The notes beneath the pieces are model-generated. The model had not been told where the DNA came from, searched no databases, and saw nothing but the letters and a program-made list of their open reading frames with translations. Below are positions 37,232 through 45,606 of a DNA stretch of 64,000 nucleotides, piece by piece. Position numbers and translations under genes: made by a program. Numbering within the stretch: position 1 is the stretch's first letter; each line of letters begins with the position of its first letter. Where the stretch lies: contig NZ_JAQFIN010000008.1 of the NCBI RefSeq assembly GCF_029504695.1, forward strand, positions 1-64,000, given 5' to 3'. Origin of the DNA: Parabacteroides sp. PF5-6 (GTDB lineage Bacteria; Bacteroidota; Bacteroidia; Bacteroidales; Tannerellaceae).

Positions 37232-37297
37232 GGGAGTAGTTATTTGTTGACAATTGTCAACAAATGTGTTGACGGTTATCAACAAACAAATACTCCC
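37232..37297. repeat. 22-bp palindromic array, TTGACAATTGTCAA type
   Basis: Exactly 66 bp bounded by GGGAGTA and TACTCCC. Positions 37243-37264 are a perfect 22-bp palindrome centred on AATT. A second, imperfect palindrome (GTTGA-n6-TCAAC) is centred 22 bp further on. It lies between the rnhB stop and the start of the glycosidase gene. Confidence 0.8.
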
Positions 37298-37353
37298 TCG
37301 AAAAAGACAAAATAGTTCTGCCGATTCGGATTCTGATAGGGACGGTCATAAAT

Positions 37354-37953
37354 TCAAAACTCCAGTGTCAGTTGTTCGGGCAAAAGGGTGAATGTTTTCC
37401 GGTGGAAAGGGGTGATGCCCACACGGCGGATGGCTTCCCGGTGGGCACGGGTGGGATAGCCTTTGTTTTTTGTCCATTCATAGTCGGGGTATTGCGCGGC
37501 CAGTTCATCCATATAATCATCGCGGTAGGTTTTGGCGAGGACGGAAGCAGCGGCAATGGAATAATATTTGCCGTCGCCCTTGACCACCGTGGTATGCGGG
37601 ATGCCGGGATAGGGATCGAAGCGGTTGCCGTCGATCAACAGATGATCGGGTTGGATCTTTAATTGTTCGATCGCCCGGTGCATGGCCAGGAAAGAGGCGC
37701 GCAGGATATTGATCCGGTCGATCTCTTCCGGCGTCACGATACCCACCGCCCAGGCCAGGGCTTCCTGTTCGATCACCGGACGGAGCGCATAACGCTTCTT
37801 CTCGCTCAGTTGTTTGCTGTCATTCAGATCCGGGTGAGTAAAGTCCGCCGGCAGAATCACCGCCGCCGCAAAGACCGATCCGGCCAGACAGCCTCTTCCG
37901 GCCTCATCACAGCCGGCTTCATAACGATTGGGGTCAATACAGGATAAAAGCAT
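37354..37953 (-). CDS. rnhB: Ribonuclease HII
   Basis: Endonuclease that removes ribonucleotides and RNA primers from DNA. The 199-residue length is typical. The signature [12 protein letters not shown] carries catalytic Asp16 and Glu17, and Asp108 is in [20 protein letters not shown] and [17 protein letters not shown] are further conserved blocks. It is separated from the upstream vanZ-like gene by an AT-rich inverted repeat that overlaps the vanZ stop codon. Confidence 0.97.
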   Translation of the reverse strand: MLLSCIDPNRYEAGCDEAGRGCLAGSVFAAAVILPADFTHPDLNDSKQLSEKKRYALRPVIEQEALAWAVGIVTPEEIDRINILRASFLAMHRAIEQLKIQPDHLLIDGNRFDPYPGIPHTTVVKGDGKYYSIAAASVLAKTYRDDYMDELAAQYPDYEWTKNKGYPTRAHREAIRRVGITPFHRKTFTLLPEQLTLEF

Positions 37954-37972
37954 ACGCTTTGCAATTACGAAT

Positions 37973-38049
37973 TACGAATTAAAAATTACGAATGAAGCTG
38001 CGAAGTTACTGCCTTTCATTCGTAATTCGTAATTTTTAATTCTTAATTC
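37973..38049. repeat. AATTACGAATT-type inverted repeat overlapping the vanZ-like stop
   Basis: AATTACGAATGAA on the left is matched by TTCATTCGTAATT on the right, with further AATTACGAATT and AATTAAAAATT copies on both sides. The last codons (Arg-Ile-Lys-Asn) and stop of the vanZ-like gene lie in it. The same sequence type ends the C26 gene near 17484. Confidence 0.7.
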
Positions 38050-38428
38050 TGATAAGGGGCCAAATCAGAAACCACGCAATCAAGGTAGCCACAATCACTC
38101 CGGCGGTATTGGCGAAGAAATCGTCGAAATCGCCCTGGCGGTTGGTGGTCAGGTAGTGCTGAGCGAGTTCGATCAGGCCGCCGAAAAGGATGGGCAAGAG
38201 GGTGGCGCCGGTCAATCCGCGCACCAAACGTTCGTTTTCTTTGCGGTGATTCCAGATATGTTCAAGCCAGAGCACGCCCGACAGGCCGCCGTACATACAG
38301 AAATGGGCAACCTTATCCATATAAGGAAAAAGAGGCGCATCAACAGCAGGCGGATTGAAAAAGGAAAGATAAATCACCGCCAGGATAACGATCCAGGAGA
38401 AAGGATATTTCTTCAGGTAATACCACAT
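38036..38428 (-). CDS. VanZ-family membrane protein
   Basis: Polytopic membrane protein of 130 residues with four hydrophobic segments, starting YPFSWIVILAVIYLSFF. The family motifs MDKVAHFCMYGGLSGVLW and LFGGLIELAQHYL-N-R-GDFDDFFANTAG are clear (D-K-x-x-H-F and E-x-x-Q). The family is named for VanZ but most chromosomal members are unlinked to glycopeptide resistance and their role is unknown. It begins 3 nt after sufS, so the two are cotranscribed. Confidence 0.87.
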   Translation of the reverse strand: MWYYLKKYPFSWIVILAVIYLSFFNPPAVDAPLFPYMDKVAHFCMYGGLSGVLWLEHIWNHRKENERLVRGLTGATLLPILFGGLIELAQHYLTTNRQGDFDDFFANTAGVIVATLIAWFLIWPLIRIKN

Positions 38429-38431
38429 CGA

Positions 38432-39646
38432 TTAAAACATTTTACGCACACGTTCTATACCTATTATAAACGTATCGATCTCCTCTTTCGTATTATAAAA
38501 AGAAAAAGAAGCGCGCACCGTGCCTTCAATGCCGAACCGTTGCATCAGGGGCTGGGCGCAATGATGGCCCGTACGCACGGCGATACCCAGACGGTCGAGC
38601 AACATGCCCATATCGTAATGATGGATATCCCCGACTAGGAAAGAGATCACACTGCCTTTATGCGCCGCCTCGCCGAAGATACGCATGCCTTCGATCGCCT
38701 GCATCTTTTCGGTGGCATAACGCAAGAGCTCCTCTTCGTAGGCCGCGATCCGGTCCATGCCCAGGGCGGAGACATAGTCGAGGGCGGTAGCCAACGCCGT
38801 GCTTCCGATATAATCGGGTGTGCCGGCTTCGAACTTATAAGGCAATTCGTTGAAGACCGTTTTCTCGAAGGTGACCGTTTCGATCATCTCGCCGCCTCCC
38901 TGATACGGGGGCAGACGATCCAGCCATTCTTCTTTCCCGTACAACACCCCCATGCCCGTGGGGCCATAGATCTTATGGGCGGAGAAGGTATAGAAATCGG
39001 CATCCAACGCCTGCACGTCGACAGCCAGGTGGGGCACTGCCTGGGCGCCGTCGACCAGAACCGGTACGCCCTGCGCATGGGCATAGGCCACCATCTCGCG
39101 GACCGGATTGACCGTGCCCAATACATTGGATACATGAACGACGGAGACCAGGCGGGTCTTTTCGGAAAAGAGCTTTTTGTAGGCCTCCAGATCCAATTCG
39201 CCATTGTCAGCGATCGGGATCACCCGGATCGCAATGCCTTTGCGCGCGGCCTGCATCTGCCAGGGCACAATATTCGAATGGTGTTCCATCGTAGAGATAA
39301 TCACCTCATCGCCGGCCTGCATATATTCGTCGACGAAGCTCGAAGCCACCAGGTTGATCGCTTCGGTCGTGCCGCGGGTAAAAACAATCTCGTTGGGAGA
39401 GGAGGCATGAAGGAAACGTTGCACGGTCCGACGTGCCTCTTCATGGGCTTCCGTCGCCGCCTGGCTCAGGAAATGCACCCCCCGGTGCACATTCGCGTTT
39501 ACATTATAATACCCACTTTCGATCTTCTCGACCACCGCCCGGGGTTTCTGTGTTGTTGCCGCGTTATCGAAATAGATAAGCGGCTTGTCGTAGATCTTTT
39601 GACTTAAAATCGGGAAGTCGGCCCGTATATCTTGTACATTAAACAT
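38432..39646 (-). CDS. sufS: SufS-type cysteine desulfurase
   Basis: PLP enzyme that removes sulfur from cysteine and passes it to SufE for Fe-S cluster assembly. The 404-residue length fits. The PLP lysine is Lys225 in FSAHKIYGPTGMG, and the persulfide Cys363 is in RTGHHCAQPLM, the group II (SufS) form. FDNAATTQKP, TRGTTEAINLV and EHHSNIVPWQ are also present. No sufBCD genes are next to it; its partner sufE is 19.5 kb away. It is followed closely by a vanZ-like gene and lies 49 nt downstream of a porin gene. Confidence 0.95.
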   Translation of the reverse strand: MFNVQDIRADFPILSQKIYDKPLIYFDNAATTQKPRAVVEKIESGYYNVNANVHRGVHFLSQAATEAHEEARRTVQRFLHASSPNEIVFTRGTTEAINLVASSFVDEYMQAGDEVIISTMEHHSNIVPWQMQAARKGIAIRVIPIADNGELDLEAYKKLFSEKTRLVSVVHVSNVLGTVNPVREMVAYAHAQGVPVLVDGAQAVPHLAVDVQALDADFYTFSAHKIYGPTGMGVLYGKEEWLDRLPPYQGGGEMIETVTFEKTVFNELPYKFEAGTPDYIGSTALATALDYVSALGMDRIAAYEEELLRYATEKMQAIEGMRIFGEAAHKGSVISFLVGDIHHYDMGMLLDRLGIAVRTGHHCAQPLMQRFGIEGTVRASFSFYNTKEEIDTFIIGIERVRKMF

Positions 39647-39695
39647 AGAGAATCTCTTTTAGTATAAAGAACAACCGACAACAATCGGATGTTTA

Positions 39696-40916
39696 TCAGA
39701 AAGTATAAACCATCAGTCCCAGGATGCGGTGATTGGTCACCCCGTGGGCATCTTTCACCTTGCCCGACTCCCACTCGATCGTCCCGTACTGGGCATTCGA
39801 CAGGCAATATTCCACGCCCATCTTCCAGTGCGCCAGGTTATAAGAAAGACTCGGATTGACCATAACCAACCGATCGATATTCAGCCCTTTGCCGTAAACA
39901 GCCGGAGCGACAAGGGCGTCACCCGTGCCCAGGTTTTTGGAATAACCGGCGAAGAAGCTTCCTTTCCACTTCGTGCCGACCGTCAGGTTGACCCACGAAG
40001 TGGAATGTTTGAACGGGGTGTACTCCTGCTCCCCGGTACGCGGATCGATATGGGAGATGCCATATCCGCCAAGCACCGCCGTATGATCGAGCGCCGAAGC
40101 GAGCATGGTCTTAGCCGCAAAGGTATAATTCGCACCGGTATATTTCAGGTGGGCTTCGGCAGAGAAGGCGGTCATGCGCTCACTGACTTTGTATCTTCCG
40201 CTTTCCATCTCACTGACCGTGCGCGGCTTCAGGGAGATCATATACCCACCGGCACCCAAAAGCCAGCCTTTAGCCGGTACATAATCGAACCCGAGCGCGA
40301 TTTCCGGGATTCCGCTATTCTTTATATAATCTTCGCTTCCGCCGGCAGGGCCCTGGGAAGTATATTGCAACTGCCATACGGTAGCCAAGGTCAGTTTTAC
40401 CTTATCGACCTGCCGTTGCACGCGCAATAACGGGCTGCGGTTGAAAGGATTAAACGGCGCCCCGCTCGACAGGTTCAACACATCCGGCAAGACACCCGAA
40501 AGCGGATGCCAGGTCTGCCCGATCAAGACTTGTGTCTTCTCCCAATCCAATGCGACATACGCCTGGCGGATACGCAGCATGGTGGTGCTTGAAGAGAAAC
40601 CGCCGAAGTCGGTCTCGATCTTGGCCGACGTACGGGCACTGCCCACCATCGGTCCGGTCAGGTCGAGCCCCAGGCGGGTGGTGAACGTATAAAAGCTCCC
40701 GTTCGGGGTCGCGTTGATATCCTTTCCGTCCGTATCGTAATCGTGATCGAGCGGATACATATAAAAGTTCCCGTCGACGGGGGCTACATTCGCCCGGCTA
40801 TTGTAGAACAGGTCACCCCGGACAAAACCATAAAAACGATAGGTGAAATCTTTTTTCTGGGCAAGAAGGGATACAAAAGGGAAAACACATAGTAATCCGA
40901 GTAACGCTCGCTTCAT
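39696..40916 (-). CDS. Porin-like outer membrane beta-barrel protein
   Basis: Predicted outer-membrane channel of 406 residues with a signal peptide (1-19, ending SLLAQ). The mature chain begins DFTYRFYGFVRGDLFYNSR, shows alternating amphipathic strands (GLDLTGPMVGSARTSAKIETDF) and ends in an aromatic strand LGLMVYTF with a terminal Phe, as barrels inserted by BamA do. It resembles DcaP-like porins. Substrate unknown. A TAnnTTTG box on the minus strand precedes it. The next gene in the same direction is sufS, without obvious functional connection. Confidence 0.82.
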   Translation of the reverse strand: MKRALLGLLCVFPFVSLLAQKKDFTYRFYGFVRGDLFYNSRANVAPVDGNFYMYPLDHDYDTDGKDINATPNGSFYTFTTRLGLDLTGPMVGSARTSAKIETDFGGFSSSTTMLRIRQAYVALDWEKTQVLIGQTWHPLSGVLPDVLNLSSGAPFNPFNRSPLLRVQRQVDKVKLTLATVWQLQYTSQGPAGGSEDYIKNSGIPEIALGFDYVPAKGWLLGAGGYMISLKPRTVSEMESGRYKVSERMTAFSAEAHLKYTGANYTFAAKTMLASALDHTAVLGGYGISHIDPRTGEQEYTPFKHSTSWVNLTVGTKWKGSFFAGYSKNLGTGDALVAPAVYGKGLNIDRLVMVNPSLSYNLAHWKMGVEYCLSNAQYGTIEWESGKVKDAHGVTNHRILGLMVYTF

Positions 40917-40951
40917 TCTTTCTCTTTATTTATCGTTTGTCAATCCGCGTA

Positions 40952-40959
40952 CAAAGGTA
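40952..40959 (-). promoter_or_regulatory. -7 element of the porin gene
   Basis: The minus strand reads TACCTTTG, about 36 nt upstream of the porin start. No clear -33. Confidence 0.5.
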
Positions 40960-41068
40960 CATATTTTTAGTTATCCCATTGAGGTTAGAAATATTATTTG
41001 TTCCTTTGCTTCCAAATTGTAAACTAAAACCACCCATTTGATTAAACCTGTAAAGAAACAACATAATT

Positions 41069-42430
41069 ATGAGTACAAAAAAATTCTTATTGGAAGAGAA
41101 GGATATCCCTATGGCATGGTACAACATCATCGCCGATATGGAAAACAAACCACTTCTTCCCCTGCATCCGGGAACCCGGGAGCCGATGAAGCCGGAAGAT
41201 CTTTATCCGCTGTTTGCCAAGGAACTGGCGCATCAGGAACTGAACTATACCGATCGTTGGATTGAGATTCCGGAGGAGGTGCGCGAACTCTATAAGAACT
41301 ACCGCCCCACCCCGTTGGTCCGCGCGTACGGACTGGAGAAGGCATTGGACACGCCGGCGCATATCTATTTCAAGAACGAGAGCGTCAGCCCGATCGGTTC
41401 ACACAAACTGAACTCGGCACTCGCGCAGGCTTACTTCTGCAAGAAAGAGGGCGTGACCAATATCACCACGGAAACGGGAGCCGGACAGTGGGGAGCCGCC
41501 CTTTCGTATGCAGCCAAAGCGTTTGGCCTCGAACTGGCCGTTTATATGGTAAAGATCAGCTACCACCAGAAACCCTATCGCCGGTCGATCATGCAGACCT
41601 TCGGCGCGCAGGTGATCGCTTCGCCCAGTATGAGTACGAAAGCCGGGCGCAAGATCCTGACGGACAACCCGAACTACCAGGGCAGCCTGGGCACGGCGAT
41701 CTCGGAAGCGGTCGAACTGGCGATGCAAACGCCGAACTGTAAATACACCCTGGGCAGTGTATTGAACCATGTGATGTTGCACCAGACCGTGATCGGGCTG
41801 GAAGCGGAAAAGCAGATGGAGATGGCCGGTGAATATCCCGACGTGGTGATCGGTTGCTTTGGCGGCGGATCCAACTTCTCGGGTATCTCTTTCCCTTTCC
41901 TTCGCCACAAACTGACGGAAGGCAAAGACATTCGGATCGTGGCGGCCGAACCGGCATCCTGCCCAAAACTGACACGCGGCAAGTTCGAATACGACTTCGG
42001 CGACGAAGCCGGTTACACGCCGCTATTGCCCATGTTCACATTGGGGCATAACTTCTCGCCCGCCCATATCCATGCCGGCGGATTGCGCTACCACGGTGCC
42101 GGTTCGATCGTCAGCCAGATCATGCGCGACGGATTGATGGAAGCGGTAGATATCAAACAACTGGATACGTTCGAAGCCGCCAGCCTCTTTGCCCGCACCG
42201 AAGGTATTATTCCCGCGCCCGAATCGTCGCACGCGATCGCCGCCGCCATCAAAGAAGCCCTCGACGCGAAAGAAGAAGGGAAATCGCGCACCATCCTCTT
42301 CAACCTCTCCGGCCACGGCCTGATCGATATGGCAGCGTACGATCAATACATCTCCGGCGACCTGAGAAATCACGAACTGACGGATGAAGAACTCAATAAA
42401 AGCCTGGACACCCTCGAGCAGATCCTTTAA
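41069..42430 (+). CDS. trpB2: Stand-alone tryptophan synthase beta-like protein (TrpB2)
   Basis: PLP enzyme of 453 residues, the long TrpB2 form that occurs without a TrpA partner and can make tryptophan from serine and indole. The N-terminus with MAWYNIIADME and LPPLHP-like sequence, and the insertion IEIPEEVRELY-NYRPTPLVRA, are TrpB2-specific. PLP lysine is Lys113 in SPIGSHKLNSA, and the phosphate-binding loop is CFGGGSNFSG. ETGAGQWG is the catalytic-site loop. No other trp genes are adjacent. A strong terminator follows, so it is a single-gene unit. Confidence 0.93.
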   Translation: MSTKKFLLEEKDIPMAWYNIIADMENKPLLPLHPGTREPMKPEDLYPLFAKELAHQELNYTDRWIEIPEEVRELYKNYRPTPLVRAYGLEKALDTPAHIYFKNESVSPIGSHKLNSALAQAYFCKKEGVTNITTETGAGQWGAALSYAAKAFGLELAVYMVKISYHQKPYRRSIMQTFGAQVIASPSMSTKAGRKILTDNPNYQGSLGTAISEAVELAMQTPNCKYTLGSVLNHVMLHQTVIGLEAEKQMEMAGEYPDVVIGCFGGGSNFSGISFPFLRHKLTEGKDIRIVAAEPASCPKLTRGKFEYDFGDEAGYTPLLPMFTLGHNFSPAHIHAGGLRYHGAGSIVSQIMRDGLMEAVDIKQLDTFEAASLFARTEGIIPAPESSHAIAAAIKEALDAKEEGKSRTILFNLSGHGLIDMAAYDQYISGDLRNHELTDEELNKSLDTLEQIL

Positions 42431-42460
42431 GGAATAATATAAACCCATTGAAACAAAAAA

Positions 42461-42498
42461 GGCGGCGTCTTTCCATCCAGGAAAAGACGCCGCTTTTT
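42461..42498 (+). terminator. Terminator of trpB2
   Basis: GCGGCGTCTTT (42462-42472) pairs with AAAGACGCCGC (42483-42493) around a 10-nt loop, followed by a T-run and preceded by an A-run. Confidence 0.9.
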
Positions 42499-42777
42499 GT
42501 GTTAAATAAAATAAATCAAAAGTACTGAAGTGTTAATTTACATCAACGAATCCTTGGCGTTGGGCTCAATTATCACGCTTTGACTTTCATACGCTAAATA
42601 TTCACGATTCCTTGCACTCATTCAAAAACAAACCCTCTTTTCCGCTATTTTAAAGGTTTTGACCACACTTTTTTCTTCCGTTTTTTTTCTAAATAACCGT
42701 AACTTCGCACTTGAAAACTAATAGATAGAAGTAAATGCCCAACAAAAAAGTACAAACAATTTAACACATTTAACTAC
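42499..42777. other. AT-rich interval upstream of the HU gene
   Basis: No gene seen. A TAACTTCG box at 42700-42707 resembles a degenerate -7 element (TAnnTTTG) and may drive the HU gene. The rest is AT-rich and poly-T-containing without clear repeats. Confidence 0.4.
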
Positions 42778-43077
42778 ATGAATAAAGCGCAGTTTATCGA
42801 AACGTTAGCCAGCAAAAGCATGCTGTCGAAGAATGATTCAAAGAAAGTATTAAACGCTTGCATAGAGATCGTTACAGAGTGTATGTGCAACCGGGAAGAA
42901 ATCGTTTTCTCCGGGTTCGGTACCTTGCAACCCCGGCCGCAGACAAGCCGCCTGGCACGCAATCCCAAAACGGGAACGCCCGTGATGATCCAGCCCCGTA
43001 CGTCGGTGAAGTTCAAACCCGGCAAATACCTGCTTGAATCAATCAACGAGAAAAAGGATTCGGATCGGGTAGAATAG
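42778..43077 (+). CDS. HU-family DNA-binding protein
   Basis: Nucleoid-associated DNA-bending protein of 99 residues. The N-terminal helices (MNKAQFIETLASKSMLSKNDSKKVLNACIEIV, quoted start MNKAQFIETLA) and the beta arm GFGTLQPRPQTSRLARNPKTG, with family motif RNPKTGTPV, are typical of HU/IHF. The C-terminus KFKPGKYLLESIN is also typical. HU and IHF subunits cannot be told apart by eye. It has its own AT-rich upstream region and is followed by a bidirectional terminator. Confidence 0.93.
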   Translation: MNKAQFIETLASKSMLSKNDSKKVLNACIEIVTECMCNREEIVFSGFGTLQPRPQTSRLARNPKTGTPVMIQPRTSVKFKPGKYLLESINEKKDSDRVE

Positions 43078-43119
43078 AGATACTCAACCGGGTACTCCGG
43101 CACGCCGGCAACACAGACG

Positions 43120-43181
43120 AAAGCGCAGATGGTCGCCCAGACTATTCATCACGATGAATGATCGGCGACAATCTGCGCTTT
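43120..43181. terminator. Bidirectional terminator between HU and DUF2461 genes
   Basis: AAAGCGCAGAT (43120-43130) pairs with ATCTGCGCTTT (43171-43181), extended by GTCGCC/GGCGAC and an inner ATTCATC/GATGAAT stem. It serves two convergent genes. Confidence 0.75.
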
Positions 43182-43188
43182 ATCTGTT

Positions 43189-43872
43189 TTACACCCTTCC
43201 CAGATACTCTTCCACCGTATAGTTGAGGAAGCGGTTAAAGGGTTGCAGGGTTTTGTAGTCGACCACTGCCTGATCGATCCAATCCTCCGCGTCGAAGAAA
43301 GTATCCGGTTTAGCGGCATAGACTGAGAAGTCTTTGTGTTTCAAGATATGCCCATAAGGTGAATCGGCCGGGAAACCGACAGGCATACGGGTCAGCGTCT
43401 CACCGGTCAACTCCGGATAGGTCGCTTTGAACGACGGCGCTTCAAGGATTTCTTCAAATTCATCGATCTGATCGTAGATATCCTGGCGCAGCCGCTTGAG
43501 CAAATCATTGGGCGGCATATAGATCCCTCCGGAAAGCAGGCAATTGCCTGGCTCCAGATGCAGGTAGTATCCGGCATACATACTCTTACGGCCGCCTTTG
43601 GCCATGTAAGCGCCCAGATAGGTCTTGTAGGGCACTTTGTTGGGAGAGAAACGTATATCCCGGTAGATCCGGAAAATACAATCTTTCGCCTCCAAGCCCG
43701 TCAGCTCCGGATCAAACAGCGCAATCCGGTTGATTAACTCCTGCACCTGCTGCAGATACGCACTCCGCAAGGCATCAAACCATTCTTTATTTGCCTGAAA
43801 CCACTCGCGGTTATTGTTCACCGTCAACTCCCGCAGGAATTGAAAGATCTCTTTGTTTCTATTCGTTTTCAT
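43189..43872 (-). CDS. DUF2461 domain protein
   Basis: Conserved cytoplasmic protein of 227 residues, the standard length for DUF2461. Clear family motifs: NNNREWFQANKEWFDALR near residue 20, IFRIYRDIRFSPNKVPYKT near residues 68-86 and GYYLHLEPGNCLLSGGIYMP near residues 102-121. The biochemical function of the family is not established. The gene is convergent with the HU gene and is downstream of the tRNA-Asn terminator on the same strand, so it has an independent transcript. Confidence 0.9.
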   Translation of the reverse strand: MKTNRNKEIFQFLRELTVNNNREWFQANKEWFDALRSAYLQQVQELINRIALFDPELTGLEAKDCIFRIYRDIRFSPNKVPYKTYLGAYMAKGGRKSMYAGYYLHLEPGNCLLSGGIYMPPNDLLKRLRQDIYDQIDEFEEILEAPSFKATYPELTGETLTRMPVGFPADSPYGHILKHKDFSVYAAKPDTFFDAEDWIDQAVVDYKTLQPFNRFLNYTVEEYLGRV

Positions 43873-43908
43873 ACGTACACAAAGTTACGGAAAAAAATCA
43901 ACGCCACA

Positions 43909-43944
43909 CAAAAAAAGAGAGCTACAACCCGTGTAACTCTCTTT
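43909..43944 (-). terminator. Terminator of tRNA-Asn copy 1
   Basis: AAAGAGAG (43914-43921) and CTCTCTTT (43937-43944), with inner TACA/TGTA, form a hairpin. On the minus strand it lies 6 nt past the tRNA 3' end and is followed by a T-run. Confidence 0.8.
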
Positions 43945-43949
43945 CGTTG

Positions 43950-44023
43950 CTCTTCCTCTTGGACTTGAACCAAGGACCCTCTGATTAACAGTCAGATGCT
44001 CTAACCAACTGAGCTAAGGAAGA
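43950..44023 (-). tRNA. tRNA-Asn(GTT), copy 1
   Basis: Acceptor TCTTCCT/AGGAAGA with discriminator G, D stem GCTC/GAGC, anticodon stem TCTGA/TCAGA with loop CTGTTAA (anticodon GTT), and T arm CTTGG-TTCAAGT-CCAAG. No CCA is encoded. Identical to the copy at 45428-45501. Confidence 0.95.
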
Positions 44024-44052
44024 ATGTTGCTTACTTTTCCGTAAAAGCGTTG

Positions 44053-44083
44053 CAAAGGTAAATCTTATTTTTCAATATGCAAA
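44053..44083 (-). promoter_or_regulatory. Promoter of tRNA-Asn copy 1
   Basis: The minus strand has TTTG (44080-44083), a 19-bp spacer and TACCTTTG (44053-44060), an exact consensus match about 30 nt from the tRNA. Confidence 0.65.
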
Positions 44084-44132
44084 TTTTTATCCAAAAAAAA
44101 CAAGCCGGTCCCGGTTGTAAGCTGAAAATCTT

Positions 44133-44140
44133 TACCTTTG
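44133..44140 (+). promoter_or_regulatory. -7 element of the metallophosphoesterase gene
   Basis: TACCTTTG matches TAnnTTTG about 44 nt before the start; a TTG at about 44114 is a weak -33. Confidence 0.5.
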
Positions 44141-44183
44141 TAATCCATCGAAGAGAAAGAAGAAACACCTAAAAGAAGAATCT

Positions 44184-45341
44184 ATGTATAAAAAGACTGG
44201 GTTGGTCCTTATCGGGCTGTTGGTACAATGGAGTTTGTTTGCGCAATATCCTTTCGAGATCAAGTATGGCCCCTACCTGCAGAACATGGGCGAAAACGAA
44301 GTAACGGTAGTCTGGGTAACGAATCAGCAGGCCCTGGGTTGGGTCGAACTGGCGCCGGACGACGAGACGCATTTCTATGCCGAAGAACGGCCGCAGTTCT
44401 TCCAGACGGAAAACGGCCGGAAGCTGGTCGGGACGCTCCACCGGGTGACGATCAAAGGTTTGAAAAAAGGAACCCGCTACCGCTACCGGGTTTATTCGCG
44501 TGAGGTATTGGACAACACGGGCTGGGATACTTCTTTCGGAAGGATCGCGGCGACGAATCCCAACCGTTTGTTCGCCTTTACGACGCTCGATCGCTCGAAA
44601 GAGGCGTTCCACTTTGCCGTTGTCAATGATATCCATGCCCGAAGTGAGTTTCTGGACTCCCTGATCAGCGGCATAAAGCTCGACCAGCAGGATTTCATCT
44701 TCTTCAATGGCGATATGATGAGCCATCTCAATTCCGAGGAACTGATGTTCGACGGTTTTCTGAACAAATCGACCGAATTGTTCGCCTCGAATATCCCGTT
44801 CTTTTACGCCCGGGGCAACCATGAGACACGCGGTCCTTTCTCCACCCGTTTTATGGACTACTTCCCCACCCCTACCGGTAAGCCTTATTACACCTTCCGC
44901 CACGGACCCGCCCTCTTTATCGTATTGGACGGCGGAGAAGACAAGCCGGATTCAGACATTGAATATGGAGGCCTTTCCGCTTTCGACCCCTACCGGAAGG
45001 AACAGGCGGAATGGCTGAAAACGGTCGTGGCATCGGAGGAATTCAAAAACGCAACGGTGAAGATTGTCGTGATCCATGTGCCGCCATTCACCTCCACCTG
45101 GCACGGCACGTTGCAGGTGGGCGAACTCTTTGTCCCCATACTCAACCGGGCGGGCGTCGACCTGATGCTGTGCGGCCATACCCATCGCTACTCCCTCCAG
45201 GCCAAAGGAAAAAACGGCAATAACTTCCCCATCCTGACCAACTCCAACCAGGAGATCGTGGAAGTCGCCGTCGACGGAAAAAATATCGAAGTGACCCTCA
45301 AAGACAAAACCGGAAAGCAAACCAGGCAATTTAGTTTTTAA
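44184..45341 (+). CDS. Exported metallophosphoesterase (purple-acid-phosphatase-like)
   Basis: Calcineurin-like phosphoesterase of 385 residues with a signal peptide (1-20, ending SLFAQ). A fibronectin-like N-terminal domain (about 25-125; GPYLQNMGENEVTVVWVTN and TLHRVTIKGLKKGTRYRYRV) resembles that of purple acid phosphatases. The catalytic domain carries metal ligands Asp149/His151 (NDIHAR), Asp177 (NGDMM), Asn212/His213 (RGNHETRG), His297 (VIHVPP) and His331/His333 (CGHTHRY). It probably dephosphorylates esters in the periplasm. It stands alone between two identical tRNA-Asn genes. Confidence 0.92.
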   Translation: MYKKTGLVLIGLLVQWSLFAQYPFEIKYGPYLQNMGENEVTVVWVTNQQALGWVELAPDDETHFYAEERPQFFQTENGRKLVGTLHRVTIKGLKKGTRYRYRVYSREVLDNTGWDTSFGRIAATNPNRLFAFTTLDRSKEAFHFAVVNDIHARSEFLDSLISGIKLDQQDFIFFNGDMMSHLNSEELMFDGFLNKSTELFASNIPFFYARGNHETRGPFSTRFMDYFPTPTGKPYYTFRHGPALFIVLDGGEDKPDSDIEYGGLSAFDPYRKEQAEWLKTVVASEEFKNATVKIVVIHVPPFTSTWHGTLQVGELFVPILNRAGVDLMLCGHTHRYSLQAKGKNGNNFPILTNSNQEIVEVAVDGKNIEVTLKDKTGKQTRQFSF

Positions 45342-45390
45342 GGGGATCCGGTTAAACGGATACGCGGCGATCAGCCGGCACACAAAGAAA

Positions 45391-45426
45391 AAAGGGATAA
45401 ATCTTTCGATTTATCCCTTTCTTTTT
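45391..45426. terminator. Bidirectional terminator between phosphoesterase and tRNA-Asn copy 2
   Basis: AAAGGGATAAAT (45391-45402) and ATTTATCCCTTT (45409-45420) form a perfect 12-bp stem with loop CTTTCG. A T-run follows on the plus strand and its complement on the minus strand. Confidence 0.85.
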
Positions 45427-45427
45427 G

Positions 45428-45501
45428 CTCTTCCTCTTGGACTTGAACCAAGGACCCTCTGATTAACAGTCAGATGCTCTAACCAACTGAGCTAAGGAAG
45501 A
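45428..45501 (-). tRNA. tRNA-Asn(GTT), copy 2
   Basis: Identical over all 74 nt to 43950-44023, with the same anticodon GTT and flanking bases. The two copies are in the same orientation, 1.4 kb apart. Confidence 0.95.
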
Positions 45502-45550
45502 ATTTATGCCCTTTCAAAGGCTCCGCCGAACCCCTTCCGAAAATGCTCTG

Positions 45551-45589
45551 CAAAAGTAAAAGCTATTTTCGAAATATGCAATATCTTTG
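45551..45589. promoter_or_regulatory. Divergent -7 elements for tRNA-Asn copy 2 and the PfkB kinase
   Basis: The minus strand has TACTTTTG at 45551-45558, facing the tRNA. The plus strand has TATCTTTG at 45582-45589, 17 nt before the kinase start. The two promoters overlap. Confidence 0.5.
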
Positions 45590-45606
45590 CGAAAAAAAAT
45601 AGAAAG

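Noticed and set aside
38036-38428. VanZ-like gene as a glycopeptide resistance gene
   Set aside because: No vanHAX or regulatory genes are nearby; most VanZ-family members are unrelated to resistance.
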